A DNA stretch of 15,285 bases from positions 1 through 15,285 of the forward strand of contig JANTHA010000014.1 in NCBI GenBank assembly GCA_024762625.1, given 5' to 3'. Positions 1 to 7,413 of this stretch are shown here, piece by piece. Both the position numbers and the translations under genes were made by a program. This DNA comes from Thiotrichaceae bacterium. GTDB lineage: Bacteria; Pseudomonadota; Gammaproteobacteria; Thiotrichales; Thiotrichaceae. Position 1 is the first letter of the stretch; each line of letters begins with the position of its first letter. The notes under the pieces are model-generated. The model was not told the origin of the DNA and did no database searches. It saw only the letters and a program-made list of their open reading frames with translations.

Positions 1-906
1 TGCATCAATGGCGATTAATTCCGCATCCAGTCCAAGCCGTTCAAGGTTTTGACTCACCCGTTTTAAGCGTTCCGGACTGCTATCAATCGCTGTCAAAGAA
101 AGATTTCTGGCGCTTTCAAGGATATGGCCAGTTTTACCACCGGGCGCGGCGCAGGCGTCAAGCACCTGCATGCCTTCCTTGCAGTCCAGCAAAAAAGCCG
201 CCATTTGCGCCGCCGCATCCTGCACCGAAACCTCGCCCTGATCAAACCCGGGCAACGCATGCACATTGACTGGCTGCGCCAGTTCGATGGCGCTTGGCGT
301 TGATTCAACAGGCTTTGCATGAATATCGTTTGCAGTGAGCTTAGCCAGGTACTCTTCCCTGCTTAAGCGCGCAAGATTAACCCTGAGCGTCATAGGGGCG
401 CGTTGACTGGATTCATCCAGGATAGATTGCCAATTTTCAGGCCAGGACTTTTTTATTTTCCCCAGTAGCCATTCGGGACATGCATAACGAACAGCTTCCT
501 GTGTATTTATGGCGGTTAACAGCTCATCCTGTTTTCGTAAAAACTGACGCATGACGCCGTTGAGCAGTTTTTTCGCCCATGGTTTTTTAAGACCTTTCAG
601 CGCCTTCACTGTTTCATTGACAGCCGCATGATCCGGCGTATTCTGGTAAATGATCTGATACAGACCCACGCGCAGCAAGCATTCAATATCCTTGTCTTTT
701 TTCTTGAGCGATCTGGATAGTAGCGTGCCCAGTATGGCGGAAAGAGGCTCATGCCAGCGCAGACAACCGTAGCATAAATCACGAGTAAGTGAGTCGCTAT
801 TATCAGGCAACGCAGTGCTTAAGGATTCGCCATGATAAATAACGCGTTGTAATATCCTGGCGGCCTGTGTGCGGGAATCGACGCCTGACCCAGTCTGTGA
901 ATTCAT
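1..906 (-). CDS. rsmB: 16S rRNA (cytosine-967-C5)-methyltransferase RsmB, 3' end cut by the window edge
   Basis: This is the SAM-dependent methyltransferase that makes m5C967 in 16S rRNA. The window holds the first 302 codons; the E. coli protein is about 429 residues, so roughly the last third is missing. Residues 1 to about 140 match the NusB-like RNA-binding domain, with the pattern DHAAVNETV followed by GLKKPWAKKLLNGVMR. The methyltransferase domain begins near residue 230 with VQDAAAQ and the SAM-binding motif VLDACAAPGGKTGHILE. The motif IV and VI cysteines would lie beyond base 1 and cannot be checked. The ATG at 906 overlaps the fmt stop as ATGA, which implies translational coupling, and fmt-rsmB is a known gammaproteobacterial pair. 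Identity is nearly certain; whether the gene is intact is unknown. Confidence 0.95.
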   Translation of the reverse strand, partial: MNSQTGSGVDSRTQAARILQRVIYHGESLSTALPDNSDSLTRDLCYGCLRWHEPLSAILGTLLSRSLKKKDKDIECLLRVGLYQIIYQNTPDHAAVNETVKALKGLKKPWAKKLLNGVMRQFLRKQDELLTAINTQEAVRYACPEWLLGKIKKSWPENWQSILDESSQRAPMTLRVNLARLSREEYLAKLTANDIHAKPVESTPSAIELAQPVNVHALPGFDQGEVSVQDAAAQMAAFLLDCKEGMQVLDACAAPGGKTGHILESARNLSLTAIDSSPERLKRVSQNLERLGLDAELIAIDA

Positions 907-1841
907 GAAGGCAGCTTGCAATCCAGCAAGGAATGACCATTTAAAAAATCAGCCACAGCCATGGCTTTTTTGCCTGGTAGCTGCAAATGAGTCAGATTTA
1001 ACACGCCTTTTCCAGTTGCAATCAAAATGCCTTCCGATGATTCACCAAGCACTGTTCCGGGAGGCTGATCCGTGTCGGTAGCAGAGACTGAAGACATCAA
1101 TAAACGCAACGGTTTGCCATTAAATTGAGTAAAGGCCACTGGCCAGGGATTAAAGGCGCGTATCATGCGGTCAATTTCGACGGCGGGTTTTGACCAGTCG
1201 ATTTCGGCTTCCTGTTTGCTGAGCTTATGGGCATAGCAGCTCTGACTTTCATCCTGTTTTACAGGGCGCAAACGATTTTGCTGCAACTGTTCCAACACCT
1301 CCAGAATCGCTGTAGCGCCCTGCTCCGCGAGACAATCATGTATGCTCTGTCCCGTATCGACGGACGTGATCGGACAATGTGTTTTATACAGCATGTCGCC
1401 CGTATCCAGCCCCAAAGCCATTTGCATGATGGTTACGCCAGTCTCGGCGTCGCCCGCCTGAATGGCGCGTTGAATCGGCGCCGCGCCGCGCCAGCGCGGC
1501 AACAGGGAGCCATGAATATTCAGGCAACCATGGGCTGGCGTATCCAGCACCGCTTGCGGCAGAATCAGACCATAGGCAGCCACCACCATCACATCACACT
1601 GATAATCAGCCAGCGTTTGTTGAGCGTTTTCATCCTTTAATGACAGCGGTTGTTCAACCGGAATACCCGCCTCTATCGCCAGCTGCTTAACCGGACCAAA
1701 CCGTACTTTGCGGCCTCTACCTGCTGGTCGATCCGGCTGCGTATAGACGGCGACCACCTGATGTTCTGAATCAATCAGGGCGCGCAACGCAGGTGCGGCA
1801 AAGTCAGGCGCGCCTGCATAAATGATTCTCAAGCCAGACAC
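903..1841 (-). CDS. fmt: Methionyl-tRNA formyltransferase
   Basis: Transfers a formyl group from 10-formyltetrahydrofolate to Met on initiator tRNA in the cytoplasm. At 312 residues it is close to the E. coli length of 315. The N-terminal catalytic domain shows FTHF-binding and active-site signatures: LRIIYAGAPDFAA at 4-16, TQPDRPAGRG at 34-43, then N108 and H110 followed by SLLPRWRGAAPI at 112-123, and D146 in LGLDTGDM. N108, H110 and D146 correspond to the family's catalytic Asn, His and Asp. The C-terminal OB-fold domain starts near residue 205 with IRAFNPWP. The start codon is GTG: an in-frame TAG lies five codons upstream and no ATG intervenes, and the N-terminus then matches the family. 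It begins 4 bases after the upstream transferase-like gene and overlaps rsmB by 4 bases. The usual upstream partner def is absent here. Confidence 0.97.
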   Translation of the reverse strand: MSGLRIIYAGAPDFAAPALRALIDSEHQVVAVYTQPDRPAGRGRKVRFGPVKQLAIEAGIPVEQPLSLKDENAQQTLADYQCDVMVVAAYGLILPQAVLDTPAHGCLNIHGSLLPRWRGAAPIQRAIQAGDAETGVTIMQMALGLDTGDMLYKTHCPITSVDTGQSIHDCLAEQGATAILEVLEQLQQNRLRPVKQDESQSCYAHKLSKQEAEIDWSKPAVEIDRMIRAFNPWPVAFTQFNGKPLRLLMSSVSATDTDQPPGTVLGESSEGILIATGKGVLNLTHLQLPGKKAMAVADFLNGHSLLDCKLPS

Positions 1842-1845
1842 GCTG

Positions 1846-2496
1846 CTAATCCACTATCCAGCTATCATTATCCTTGAGGCGCGCCAGCATCAAAGCGTCA
1901 AAATCCTCAACAATGGATTCTGCAACGCTTGGCCTGCTAATCAGCGCCTGTGACCAGCCTTGCAGATTTTCCAGCCCATCCAGCAAATCAAGGTCAAACT
2001 GTTTTTTCAGAAAATCCAGGCGGGTAAACACCGGCGCGGCAGAAATATCCACCATGGAAAAAATATCGCCATTAAACCACGGTTTGTTGGTCGCGACCTT
2101 CTCAAGCCCCGTTAGTTGCTGGACAAATTCGTCTTTTACCTTGTCCCCCTCAGACTTGTCTTTTGTCATGATCATATTGAAAAAGCTCATGTACATGGGC
2201 GAGGCGTATTCCATCCAGGCTCTGTTTTGCGCCTTTTTAAAAGGATCCTTAGGATGTAAGGAAGGCGGATAAACTTCATCCAGATATTCATTGATCACAG
2301 CGGATTCAAACAAAGGCTTATCGTCAACCAGCAACACAGGCACTTTGCCAGTGGGTGATATTTTCCTGAACCATTCAGGCGGCTCATAAGGATTGATGAA
2401 TTCAATATCATAGTCGATGCCTTTCTCCTTGAGCAGGATGACGCTGCGTTGCACAAAGGGGCAGATTTTAAAGCTGATTAGTTTTAGTTTTGGCAT
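1846..2496 (-). CDS. Glutathione S-transferase family protein, cysteine (CPxx) type
   Basis: A 216-residue cytosolic glutathione transferase-fold protein. The N-terminal thioredoxin-fold domain (about 1-78) has C12 in KICPFVQRS, the catalytic-cysteine motif of omega, DHAR and CLIC-like transferases. It also has the cis-proline P53 in GKVPVLL and the glutathione-contacting E64-S65 in FESAVINEYLDEVYP. The helical C-terminal domain (about 85-216) carries the N-capping-box pattern SMVDISAAP at 147-155. The family suggests thiol transfer, deglutathionylation or dehydroascorbate reduction; the substrate is unknown. SspA has the same fold and is an alternative name in databases, but E. coli SspA lacks the CPxx cysteine, so I do not use that symbol. 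The ATG has a good Shine-Dalgarno AAGGA five bases upstream. The gene ends 4 bases before fmt and probably shares its transcript. Confidence 0.88.
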   Translation of the reverse strand: MPKLKLISFKICPFVQRSVILLKEKGIDYDIEFINPYEPPEWFRKISPTGKVPVLLVDDKPLFESAVINEYLDEVYPPSLHPKDPFKKAQNRAWMEYASPMYMSFFNMIMTKDKSEGDKVKDEFVQQLTGLEKVATNKPWFNGDIFSMVDISAAPVFTRLDFLKKQFDLDLLDGLENLQGWSQALISRPSVAESIVEDFDALMLARLKDNDSWIVD

Positions 2497-2507
2497 GTTT
2501 TTCCTTT

Positions 2508-2563
2508 ATCCTTGTTTCTATCTTTCCTTGTTTCTATCTTTCCTTGTTTCTATCCTTGTTTCG
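2508..2563. repeat. Tandem 12/16-bp repeat containing Shine-Dalgarno-like sequences
   Basis: Four head-to-tail units fill most of the rnhB to transferase spacer. On the minus strand each unit reads AGAAACAAGGA followed by T or AAGAT. The units lie at 2552-2563 (12 bp, CG instead of AG at its 5' end), 2536-2551 and 2520-2535 (16 bp, identical), and 2508-2519 (12 bp). Each contains AAGGA; with the functional site at 2502-2506, which is spaced 5 bases from the ATG at 2496, there are five such sites within 56 bases. The purine-rich strand is the mRNA strand. Copy number could vary by slippage. Whether the extra sites affect ribosome loading is inference. Confidence 0.85.
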
Positions 2564-2580
2564 ATACCGGCGCCCTTAAT

Positions 2581-3171
2581 TTACCGTCTTTCCATAACCA
2601 GTCTTACAGGTTTAAAACTGGTGCGATGAATTTCCGTCGCGCCAAATTTAATCAGGGCTTCGCGGTGCTTTCTGGTTGCATAGCCCTTGTGTTCTGCGAA
2701 ACCATATTGCGGATATCGTCTGTCCAGTTCCATCATTTCCCTGTCGCGCGCAACCTTGGCAATGATGGATGCAGCGCTTATCGCCGCCACCTTGCTGTCG
2801 CCTTTAACAATGGCTTCCATGGAACACTTGATATAACGGCTATCCAAACATTTGTTGCCGTCGATTTTCAAATGTTGCGGCGCCACCGGTAAGCTTTCCA
2901 CAGCGCGCTGCATCGCCAGCAGACTGGCTTGCAGTATATTGATTGCATCTATTTCGTCCACTTCCGCCCTGCCGATCGCCCAGGCGTAGGCATTATTCCG
3001 GATTTCCATATCCAGCTCAATACGTTTGCGTTCACAAAGCGTTTTGGAGTCCGCCAGTCCATCAATCCAGCGGTTTGGATCAAGAATCACCGCCGCGGCC
3101 ACGACAGCCCCGGCAAGTGGGCCGCGCCCAACTTCATCAACGCCAGCCACCAGACGAAATGGTTTTTTCAT
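2581..3171 (-). CDS. rnhB: Ribonuclease HII
   Basis: Cleaves the RNA strand of RNA/DNA hybrids and starts removal of single ribonucleotides from DNA. The protein is 196 residues, the usual size. The N-terminus shows [20 protein letters not shown] with catalytic D12 and E13. The third acidic residue is D104 in LKIDGNK and the fourth is D125 in [19 protein letters not shown]. The substrate-recognition Tyr is in HKGYATRKH at 161-169. All four metal-binding positions are present, so it should be active. The ATG at 3171 overlaps the lpxB stop as ATGA, the normal coupling in this cluster. In E. coli dnaE follows rnhB; here a repeat-bearing spacer and a glutathione transferase-like gene follow instead. 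Confidence 0.97.
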   Translation of the reverse strand: MKKPFRLVAGVDEVGRGPLAGAVVAAAVILDPNRWIDGLADSKTLCERKRIELDMEIRNNAYAWAIGRAEVDEIDAINILQASLLAMQRAVESLPVAPQHLKIDGNKCLDSRYIKCSMEAIVKGDSKVAAISAASIIAKVARDREMMELDRRYPQYGFAEHKGYATRKHREALIKFGATEIHRTSFKPVRLVMERR

Positions 3172-4343
3172 CCCTGCTGCTCCCTCTTATTGGTTTTACG
3201 TTTGGTTTCAAGGAGGTCGCGCAACGCTATCGCCGCTTTTTCACTCGCATTCTGACGCAGCTGATGATGCATCTCATCAAAACGGGTTTCACGGTATGCG
3301 CGTTGTTGCTGCGTTTCATTGAATTGTTTTTCGATTTCACTGACGATGTTTTTTTCAGTCAGCTGCTCCTGAATCAACTCCGGAACCAGATATTCATTCA
3401 GCAGATTGTTCGGCAAGGTGAAATATTTTGACTTGATCATTCTGAAAAAGCGGATAATCGCGACCGACAGCGCTGAAATACGATAAGCCGCAACCATCGG
3501 TCGATTTACCAGCATACCTTCCAGAACCGCCGTGCCTGAAGCCAGCAAAATCTGATCTGAGGCCTGCATCACAATCCGCGATTGTCCCTCGACAAGAGTC
3601 ACCGGCAAGTCAGGCGCAATACGCTGCTTATATTGTGTAAACGCACGTCTGATAGCATCATTAACCAGCGGAATAACAAAAAGCCAGTCAGGATGCTTTT
3701 GATGCAGTGTATTCAGCGCCTTTAAAAAATCATCCGCAAGGTGCTTGATCTCACCCATGCGGCTCCCGGGAAGAACCGCCAGAATGTGGCCATCCCGCAC
3801 CAGCCCTAATTTCTCTCTGGCGGACTGTTTATCCGCATCTAACGGTATCTCATCCGCCAGCGGGTGTCCGACAAACTGTGCGCGAATCGCATGTTTCTTA
3901 TAAAAATCTACTTCGAACGGAAACAAGGTTAACATTAAATCCATCGCGTTAATCATTTTTTTTAAGCGTCCCTGACGCCACGCCCAGACATTGGGACTAA
4001 CATAATGCACAGTTGGAATCCCTGCCTGGTACAGTTTTTTTTCCAGATACAGATTAAAATCAGGCGCATCAATGCCTACAAATAAATCAGGCGGATCATC
4101 AAGCCAGCGTTGAATCAACTTGTTACGCGCGTTGCGCAGCTCCAGATAACGCGGAGCAACTTCAATAATGCCCATAATCGACAAGCGTTCCATTGGAAAC
4201 AGCGATTGACACCCAGCGGACTGCATTTCTTGTCCGGCGATGCCTTCAAATACGGCATCCGGGTATATTTTTGAAAGCGATTTAATCAAGCGCGCGCCCA
4301 GCACATCGCCGGAAGTCTCGCCTGCAAGCAAAGCGATACGCAT
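3168..4343 (-). CDS. lpxB: Lipid-A-disaccharide synthase
   Basis: Joins UDP-2,3-diacylglucosamine and lipid X into the beta-1',6-linked lipid A disaccharide at the inner membrane (glycosyltransferase family 19). At 391 residues it is slightly longer than the E. coli 382. Visible motifs are the N-terminal [11 protein letters not shown] at 7-17, VGIDAPDFN near 89-97 with the family's catalytic Asp, [14 protein letters not shown] at 113-126, FVGHPLAD at 157-164, LPGSRMGEI at 191-199 and [13 protein letters not shown] further on. The C-terminus ends in a Lys/Arg-rich tail, fitting peripheral association with anionic lipid. The ATG follows lpxA after 36 bases with no clear Shine-Dalgarno site; an in-frame TGA lies just upstream, so no longer start is available. 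The stop overlaps the rnhB start by 4 bases. Confidence 0.97.
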   Translation of the reverse strand: MRIALLAGETSGDVLGARLIKSLSKIYPDAVFEGIAGQEMQSAGCQSLFPMERLSIMGIIEVAPRYLELRNARNKLIQRWLDDPPDLFVGIDAPDFNLYLEKKLYQAGIPTVHYVSPNVWAWRQGRLKKMINAMDLMLTLFPFEVDFYKKHAIRAQFVGHPLADEIPLDADKQSAREKLGLVRDGHILAVLPGSRMGEIKHLADDFLKALNTLHQKHPDWLFVIPLVNDAIRRAFTQYKQRIAPDLPVTLVEGQSRIVMQASDQILLASGTAVLEGMLVNRPMVAAYRISALSVAIIRFFRMIKSKYFTLPNNLLNEYLVPELIQEQLTEKNIVSEIEKQFNETQQQRAYRETRFDEMHHQLRQNASEKAAIALRDLLETKRKTNKREQQG

Positions 4344-4379
4344 TACAAGCCCAAAGAGACTGGATCATCAAAAAAACGA

Positions 4380-5156
4380 TCAGCGGATAACGCCACGCTT
4401 GCTTTCCTTACAAAACCTGGCGAGTAGTTGCACATTGTTATCATCCGCATAATCTTTTTCCAGCACCGCGATTGCATCCTGAAATGGCAAATCATGGCGG
4501 TACAGAATACGGTAGGCTTTTTTGATTGCAGCGCGTTGTTGCTGGTCAAACTGATGGCGCTTCAAGCCTTCATTATTGATACCACGGGGAATTGCAGGCG
4601 CGCCTGTCGCCATCACAAATGGCGGCAAATCTTTACCCAGAGCCGCGCCCATCCCGGTAAAAGCGTATTCGCCAACCTGACAGAATTGATGCACCAGTGT
4701 AAAACCACCCAGAATTGCATGATCCTTAATCGTCACATGACCTGCAAGGGTGGCATTATTGGCGAATACGGTATTATTTCCTACAACACAGTCGTGGGCG
4801 ATATGCACATAGGCCATGATCCAGTTATCATCGCCGATCACGGTTTTGCCAATATCCTGAACGGTGCCGCGATTAATGGTGACGGATTCCCGCATCAAGT
4901 TGCGGTCGCCAATAATCAGCTTGGTCGGTTCGCCCTTGTATTTTTTATCCTGGGGCGCTTCGCCCACTGAAGCAAACTGGTAAATTCGGTTTTCCCTGCC
5001 TATGGTGGTCGGCCCCTGGATAACGGCGTGTGGGCCAATCCATGTACCGCTGTCTATTTTGACACCAGCGCCAATAACTGCATACGGAGAAATTTCCACA
5101 TCATCTGCTATCTCTGCTTTGGAATCTACAATGGCTGTGGGATGAATCTTGCTCAT
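4380..5156 (-). CDS. lpxA: Acyl-ACP--UDP-N-acetylglucosamine O-acyltransferase
   Basis: First step of lipid A synthesis: transfers a (R)-3-hydroxyacyl chain from ACP to the 3-OH of UDP-GlcNAc. It is 258 residues with an N-terminal left-handed beta-helix of hexapeptide repeats (about 1-190) and a C-terminal helical domain. The catalytic base is H121 in YVHIAHDCVVGN, equal to E. coli H125. H140 in LAGHV and H156 in LVHQFC match E. coli H144 and H160. By ungapped alignment from HQFC, the acyl-chain ruler position (E. coli G173) is M169, in TGMGAALGKD. Met at this site in the Pseudomonas aeruginosa enzyme gives C10 preference. The gene starts 7 bases after the fabZ stop, so coupling is likely, and its ATG has only a weak upstream ribosome site. 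Confidence 0.98.
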   Translation of the reverse strand: MSKIHPTAIVDSKAEIADDVEISPYAVIGAGVKIDSGTWIGPHAVIQGPTTIGRENRIYQFASVGEAPQDKKYKGEPTKLIIGDRNLMRESVTINRGTVQDIGKTVIGDDNWIMAYVHIAHDCVVGNNTVFANNATLAGHVTIKDHAILGGFTLVHQFCQVGEYAFTGMGAALGKDLPPFVMATGAPAIPRGINNEGLKRHQFDQQQRAAIKKAYRILYRHDLPFQDAIAVLEKDYADDNNVQLLARFCKESKRGVIR

Positions 5157-5163
5157 GCACTGT

Positions 5164-5622
5164 TTATTTATTCATTTCCACAGCGGCGCACTTGATTTCC
5201 GCCGTAGCCGCCACTTTGCCATCCACGCGGGCTTCAGTCTTGAATATCCACATTTTACCCTTATGGCGCAACACTTCGGCGTAGAGCTCCAGCTGATCGC
5301 CGGGAACCACCTGTTTTTTGAATTTAACCTTATCTACGCCCACCAGGATATACAACATTTCATCCTGCGGCTCTTCGCCCATCGTGCGAAAACCCAGCAA
5401 GCCGGTTGCCTGCGCCATGGCCTCAATAATCAGCACGCCCGGCATGATCGGTTGATTGGGGAAGTGACCGTTAAAAAACGGCTCGTTAATAGTGACGTTT
5501 TTTATCGCCGTCAGTGATTTTCCGCTTTCAAACTGAATTACCCGATCAACCAGTAAAAAAGGGTAACGATGGGCTAAAAACCGTCTGATTTCCATCACAT
5601 CCATTAAACTTTCATTATTCAT
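5164..5622 (-). CDS. fabZ: 3-hydroxyacyl-[acyl-carrier-protein] dehydratase FabZ
   Basis: Dehydrates (R)-3-hydroxyacyl-ACP to trans-2-enoyl-ACP in fatty acid elongation, drawing on the same hydroxyacyl-ACP pool that LpxA and LpxD use. It is 152 residues, the family size, with a hot-dog fold. The active site is H53 in PFFNGHFPNQPIMPG and E67 in VLIIEAMAQATG. The HRYPFLLVDRV segment near residues 18-28 is also typical. The ATG at 5622 has AGGA six bases upstream; in-frame ATGs at codons 7 and 10 are less likely because they lack this site. Its location between lpxD and lpxA is the conserved arrangement, with 7-base gaps on each side. Confidence 0.98.
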   Translation of the reverse strand: MNNESLMDVMEIRRFLAHRYPFLLVDRVIQFESGKSLTAIKNVTINEPFFNGHFPNQPIMPGVLIIEAMAQATGLLGFRTMGEEPQDEMLYILVGVDKVKFKKQVVPGDQLELYAEVLRHKGKMWIFKTEARVDGKVAATAEIKCAAVEMNK

Positions 5623-5629
5623 ATTTTTC

Positions 5630-6724
5630 CTAGTTTCTAGTTTGCTCTAATTCCAGCAAGCGTTTTTCCAACTGTTTCAGATGCCGGGCCATATCATCCA
5701 GACTCCTGAAACGCGCCGCGTTTCGCCGCCATTTTCTGTTCTCGTCTGTCGCTATGCCGGAAGAATATACACCGGGTTTGCGTATGGATTTAATCACCAT
5801 TGATTTACCGGTGATCACGACGTCATCAGCAATCTCAAGATGGCCGGCAATCGCAACGGCTCCGCCTATCTGGCAACGTTTTCCAATTTTAGTGCTTCCG
5901 GCAAACACGGTGCATCCTGCGACGATTGTATTTTCACCAAGCTCGACATTATGTCCCACCTGAATCTGGTTATCCAGTTTTACGCCGTCGCCTATCCGGG
6001 TTTCGCCAAGCGCAGCCCTGTCAATCGTTGTACCGGCGCCAATTTCCACATCGTCGCCAAGCACCACATTGCCAACCTGTGGTATCTTATACCAAGAGCC
6101 ATCGGAAGTTTCAGAGTTTGCAGCAAAACCAAAGCCATCTGCACCGATAACGGCACCGGAATGAACAATACAACGGCTTCCTATCCGCGTGAGAGGATAC
6201 ACCGTCACATTCGGGTATAAATGGACATCATCCTTTATTTTTGTATCCGCCCCAATAAAACACCCTGCGCCAATCACGGCGCCTTCGCCAATACTCACTC
6301 CCGCTTCAATCACAACATGAGGACCGATATTAATATTGGCGCCCAGGCTCACATCCTTCGCGATGACGGCGCTCGCATCAATAACTTCGGATGCCGGGGG
6401 TTGTTTATTAAACTCAGCTACAACCTTCGCGAAGGTTAAATAAGGGTCTTTATTGACAAGGATATTGGCCGTTTTATTTTTGGCTGCATTTTTGGTTGCG
6501 CCTTTCGCACAATCATTTTCATAACGTTCAGCCAGCTCCGGGGACAAAATAACCGCCGAGGCGCCGGTATCCTTTAATTGATATTTGTATTTTGGATTAC
6601 TGACAAAACTGATCTGTCCTTCGGATGCATCCTGTAAAGGGGCTACGCCCGTTAGATTCAAACTTCCATCACCTCTGAATTCCGAACCGGTGAGCGCCGC
6701 AAGTTGTTGTAAGGTTAAGGTCAT
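5630..6724 (-). CDS. lpxD: UDP-3-O-(3-hydroxyacyl)glucosamine N-acyltransferase
   Basis: Third step of lipid A synthesis: N-acylates UDP-3-O-acylglucosamine using 3-hydroxyacyl-ACP. I chose the ATG at 6724 (364 residues), one base after the skp stop, because [13 protein letters not shown] aligns with the family N-terminus. An in-frame ATG at 6757 would add 11 residues and overlap skp by 32 bases. The N-terminal uridine-binding domain has [11 protein letters not shown] (residues 40-50; the Phe and Tyr correspond to the uracil-stacking pair). The hexapeptide-repeat helix spans about 115-320, with catalytic H258 in QVGHNVELG and the GADGFGF motif before it. A C-terminal helix ends the protein. 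Compared with E. coli (341 residues) there is an added Lys/Ala/Asn-rich stretch near residues 70-87 before KDPYLTFAK. Confidence 0.96.
   Translation of the reverse strand: MTLTLQQLAALTGSEFRGDGSLNLTGVAPLQDASEGQISFVSNPKYKYQLKDTGASAVILSPELAERYENDCAKGATKNAAKNKTANILVNKDPYLTFAKVVAEFNKQPPASEVIDASAVIAKDVSLGANINIGPHVVIEAGVSIGEGAVIGAGCFIGADTKIKDDVHLYPNVTVYPLTRIGSRCIVHSGAVIGADGFGFAANSETSDGSWYKIPQVGNVVLGDDVEIGAGTTIDRAALGETRIGDGVKLDNQIQVGHNVELGENTIVAGCTVFAGSTKIGKRCQIGGAVAIAGHLEIADDVVITGKSMVIKSIRKPGVYSSGIATDENRKWRRNAARFRSLDDMARHLKQLEKRLLELEQTRN
6476..6499. repeat. 12-bp tandem duplication inside lpxD
   Basis: Two adjacent 12-bp units (plus strand ATTTTTGGCTGC at 6476-6487 and ATTTTTGGTTGC at 6488-6499) differ at one base. 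On the coding strand they encode Ala-Thr-Lys-Asn and Ala-Ala-Lys-Asn, and they lie in the Lys/Ala/Asn-rich linker that E. coli LpxD lacks. The unit length is a multiple of three, so the frame is kept. This looks like a small in-frame duplication. Confidence 0.75.
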
Positions 6725-6725
6725 T

Positions 6726-7406
6726 TTATTTTTCTGACGGCTGCTTTTTTTGATCATGAGCCAATTGTTTTAGATGTTCCAATACTGCCGCAGTAATATC
6801 AATTCGTTTACTCGCGGACACATAATCCTGCAAGATGATATCAATCCCCATTCGTTGACGTACGGTATCTATTGCCTGAAACACCTCCTTTTGCACATCA
6901 TCCAGTGCGGAATCCCTGGCAAATCTGAGCTCCTCCCGGAAATCCTGCAACGAGCGACTACGAGATCGTTTTTTTGCTCTTAGCTCTCTTTCCTTCTGAC
7001 GACGTTCTGTAACACTCAGTTTATTGCCTTTTCTCTCCAGCTCTGCTTCCATCAGCTGGATTTCTTCAAGAGCCTTCGCCAGCTTTTTTTCCTGAGGCTG
7101 AAATTTATTTTTCAATAGATTACTTGCGATCTCGGCCTGTGGCGCATTTTCCATTAAATAAGTTACATCGACTACGCCCAATGAAACCGGGCCAAAGTTA
7201 TTTTTCTTAATACCCGCCTTGATGTCTGGGTTGTTTGCCGTGTTATTGATCACGCCCTTATTTGCAGCGCCATCTTCGGCGTTTACAGTTGAAACGAAGC
7301 TTATAAAGATTAAAAAAACAGAAACGACAAAGGCAACAAATAAAGAATATTTGTTGCCTTTGAAAATCAGAATATGAAGATTCTTGCAATGATCGCTTAC
7401 AGGCAT
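6726..7406 (-). CDS. skp: OmpH/Skp family periplasmic chaperone
   Basis: Holds unfolded outer-membrane proteins in the periplasm for delivery to BamA. The identity rests on position (bamA-skp-lpxD), a signal peptide, and the family's C-terminal pattern of an amphipathic arm region followed by [26 protein letters not shown], split here as residues 188-200 and 201-213. The protein is 226 residues, against 161 in E. coli. The extra length is a long signal n-region (1-21), an Asn/Lys-rich stretch after the predicted cleavage (after A43) to about residue 75, and a hydrophilic tail. The helical arms span about 97-185 and include a very basic KKRSRSRS at 145-152. The ATG at 7406 is the only candidate start: an in-frame TAA lies seven codons upstream, and there is no strong Shine-Dalgarno site. 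Codons 15-27 form a perfect inverted repeat. Confidence 0.88.
   Translation of the reverse strand: MPVSDHCKNLHILIFKGNKYSLFVAFVVSVFLIFISFVSTVNAEDGAANKGVINNTANNPDIKAGIKKNNFGPVSLGVVDVTYLMENAPQAEIASNLLKNKFQPQEKKLAKALEEIQLMEAELERKGNKLSVTERRQKERELRAKKRSRSRSLQDFREELRFARDSALDDVQKEVFQAIDTVRQRMGIDIILQDYVSASKRIDITAAVLEHLKQLAHDQKKQPSEK
7328..7362 (-). repeat. Perfect 15-bp inverted repeat with 5-base loop within the skp signal-peptide codons
   Basis: Plus-strand arms CAAAGGCAACAAATA (7328-7342) and TATTTGTTGCCTTTG (7348-7362) are exact reverse complements around AAGAA. In the transcript this would be a 15-bp stem 45-79 bases after the skp start, spanning codons 15-27. A run of seven U follows nine bases after the stem, too distant for a standard intrinsic terminator. 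Possible roles are control of skp translation, partial attenuation or mRNA protection; none is shown by sequence alone. Confidence 0.85.
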
Positions 7407-7413
7407 GAGCTTA

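Noticed and set aside
93..320. 75-codon minus-strand open frame at the left edge
   Set aside because: It is an alternative frame of rsmB, whose own frame is open from 906 to base 1 and carries the methyltransferase motifs.
4343..4549. 68-codon minus-strand open frame bridging lpxA and lpxB
   Set aside because: It is an out-of-frame reading of the lpxA 3' end, with no ribosome site and no recognisable protein pattern.
6422..6437. Perfect 16-bp palindrome AACCTTCGCGAAGGTT, a possible operator
   Set aside because: It lies deep inside lpxD, encodes conserved residues LTFAKV, and a single 16-bp palindrome is not rare enough in 15 kb to call.
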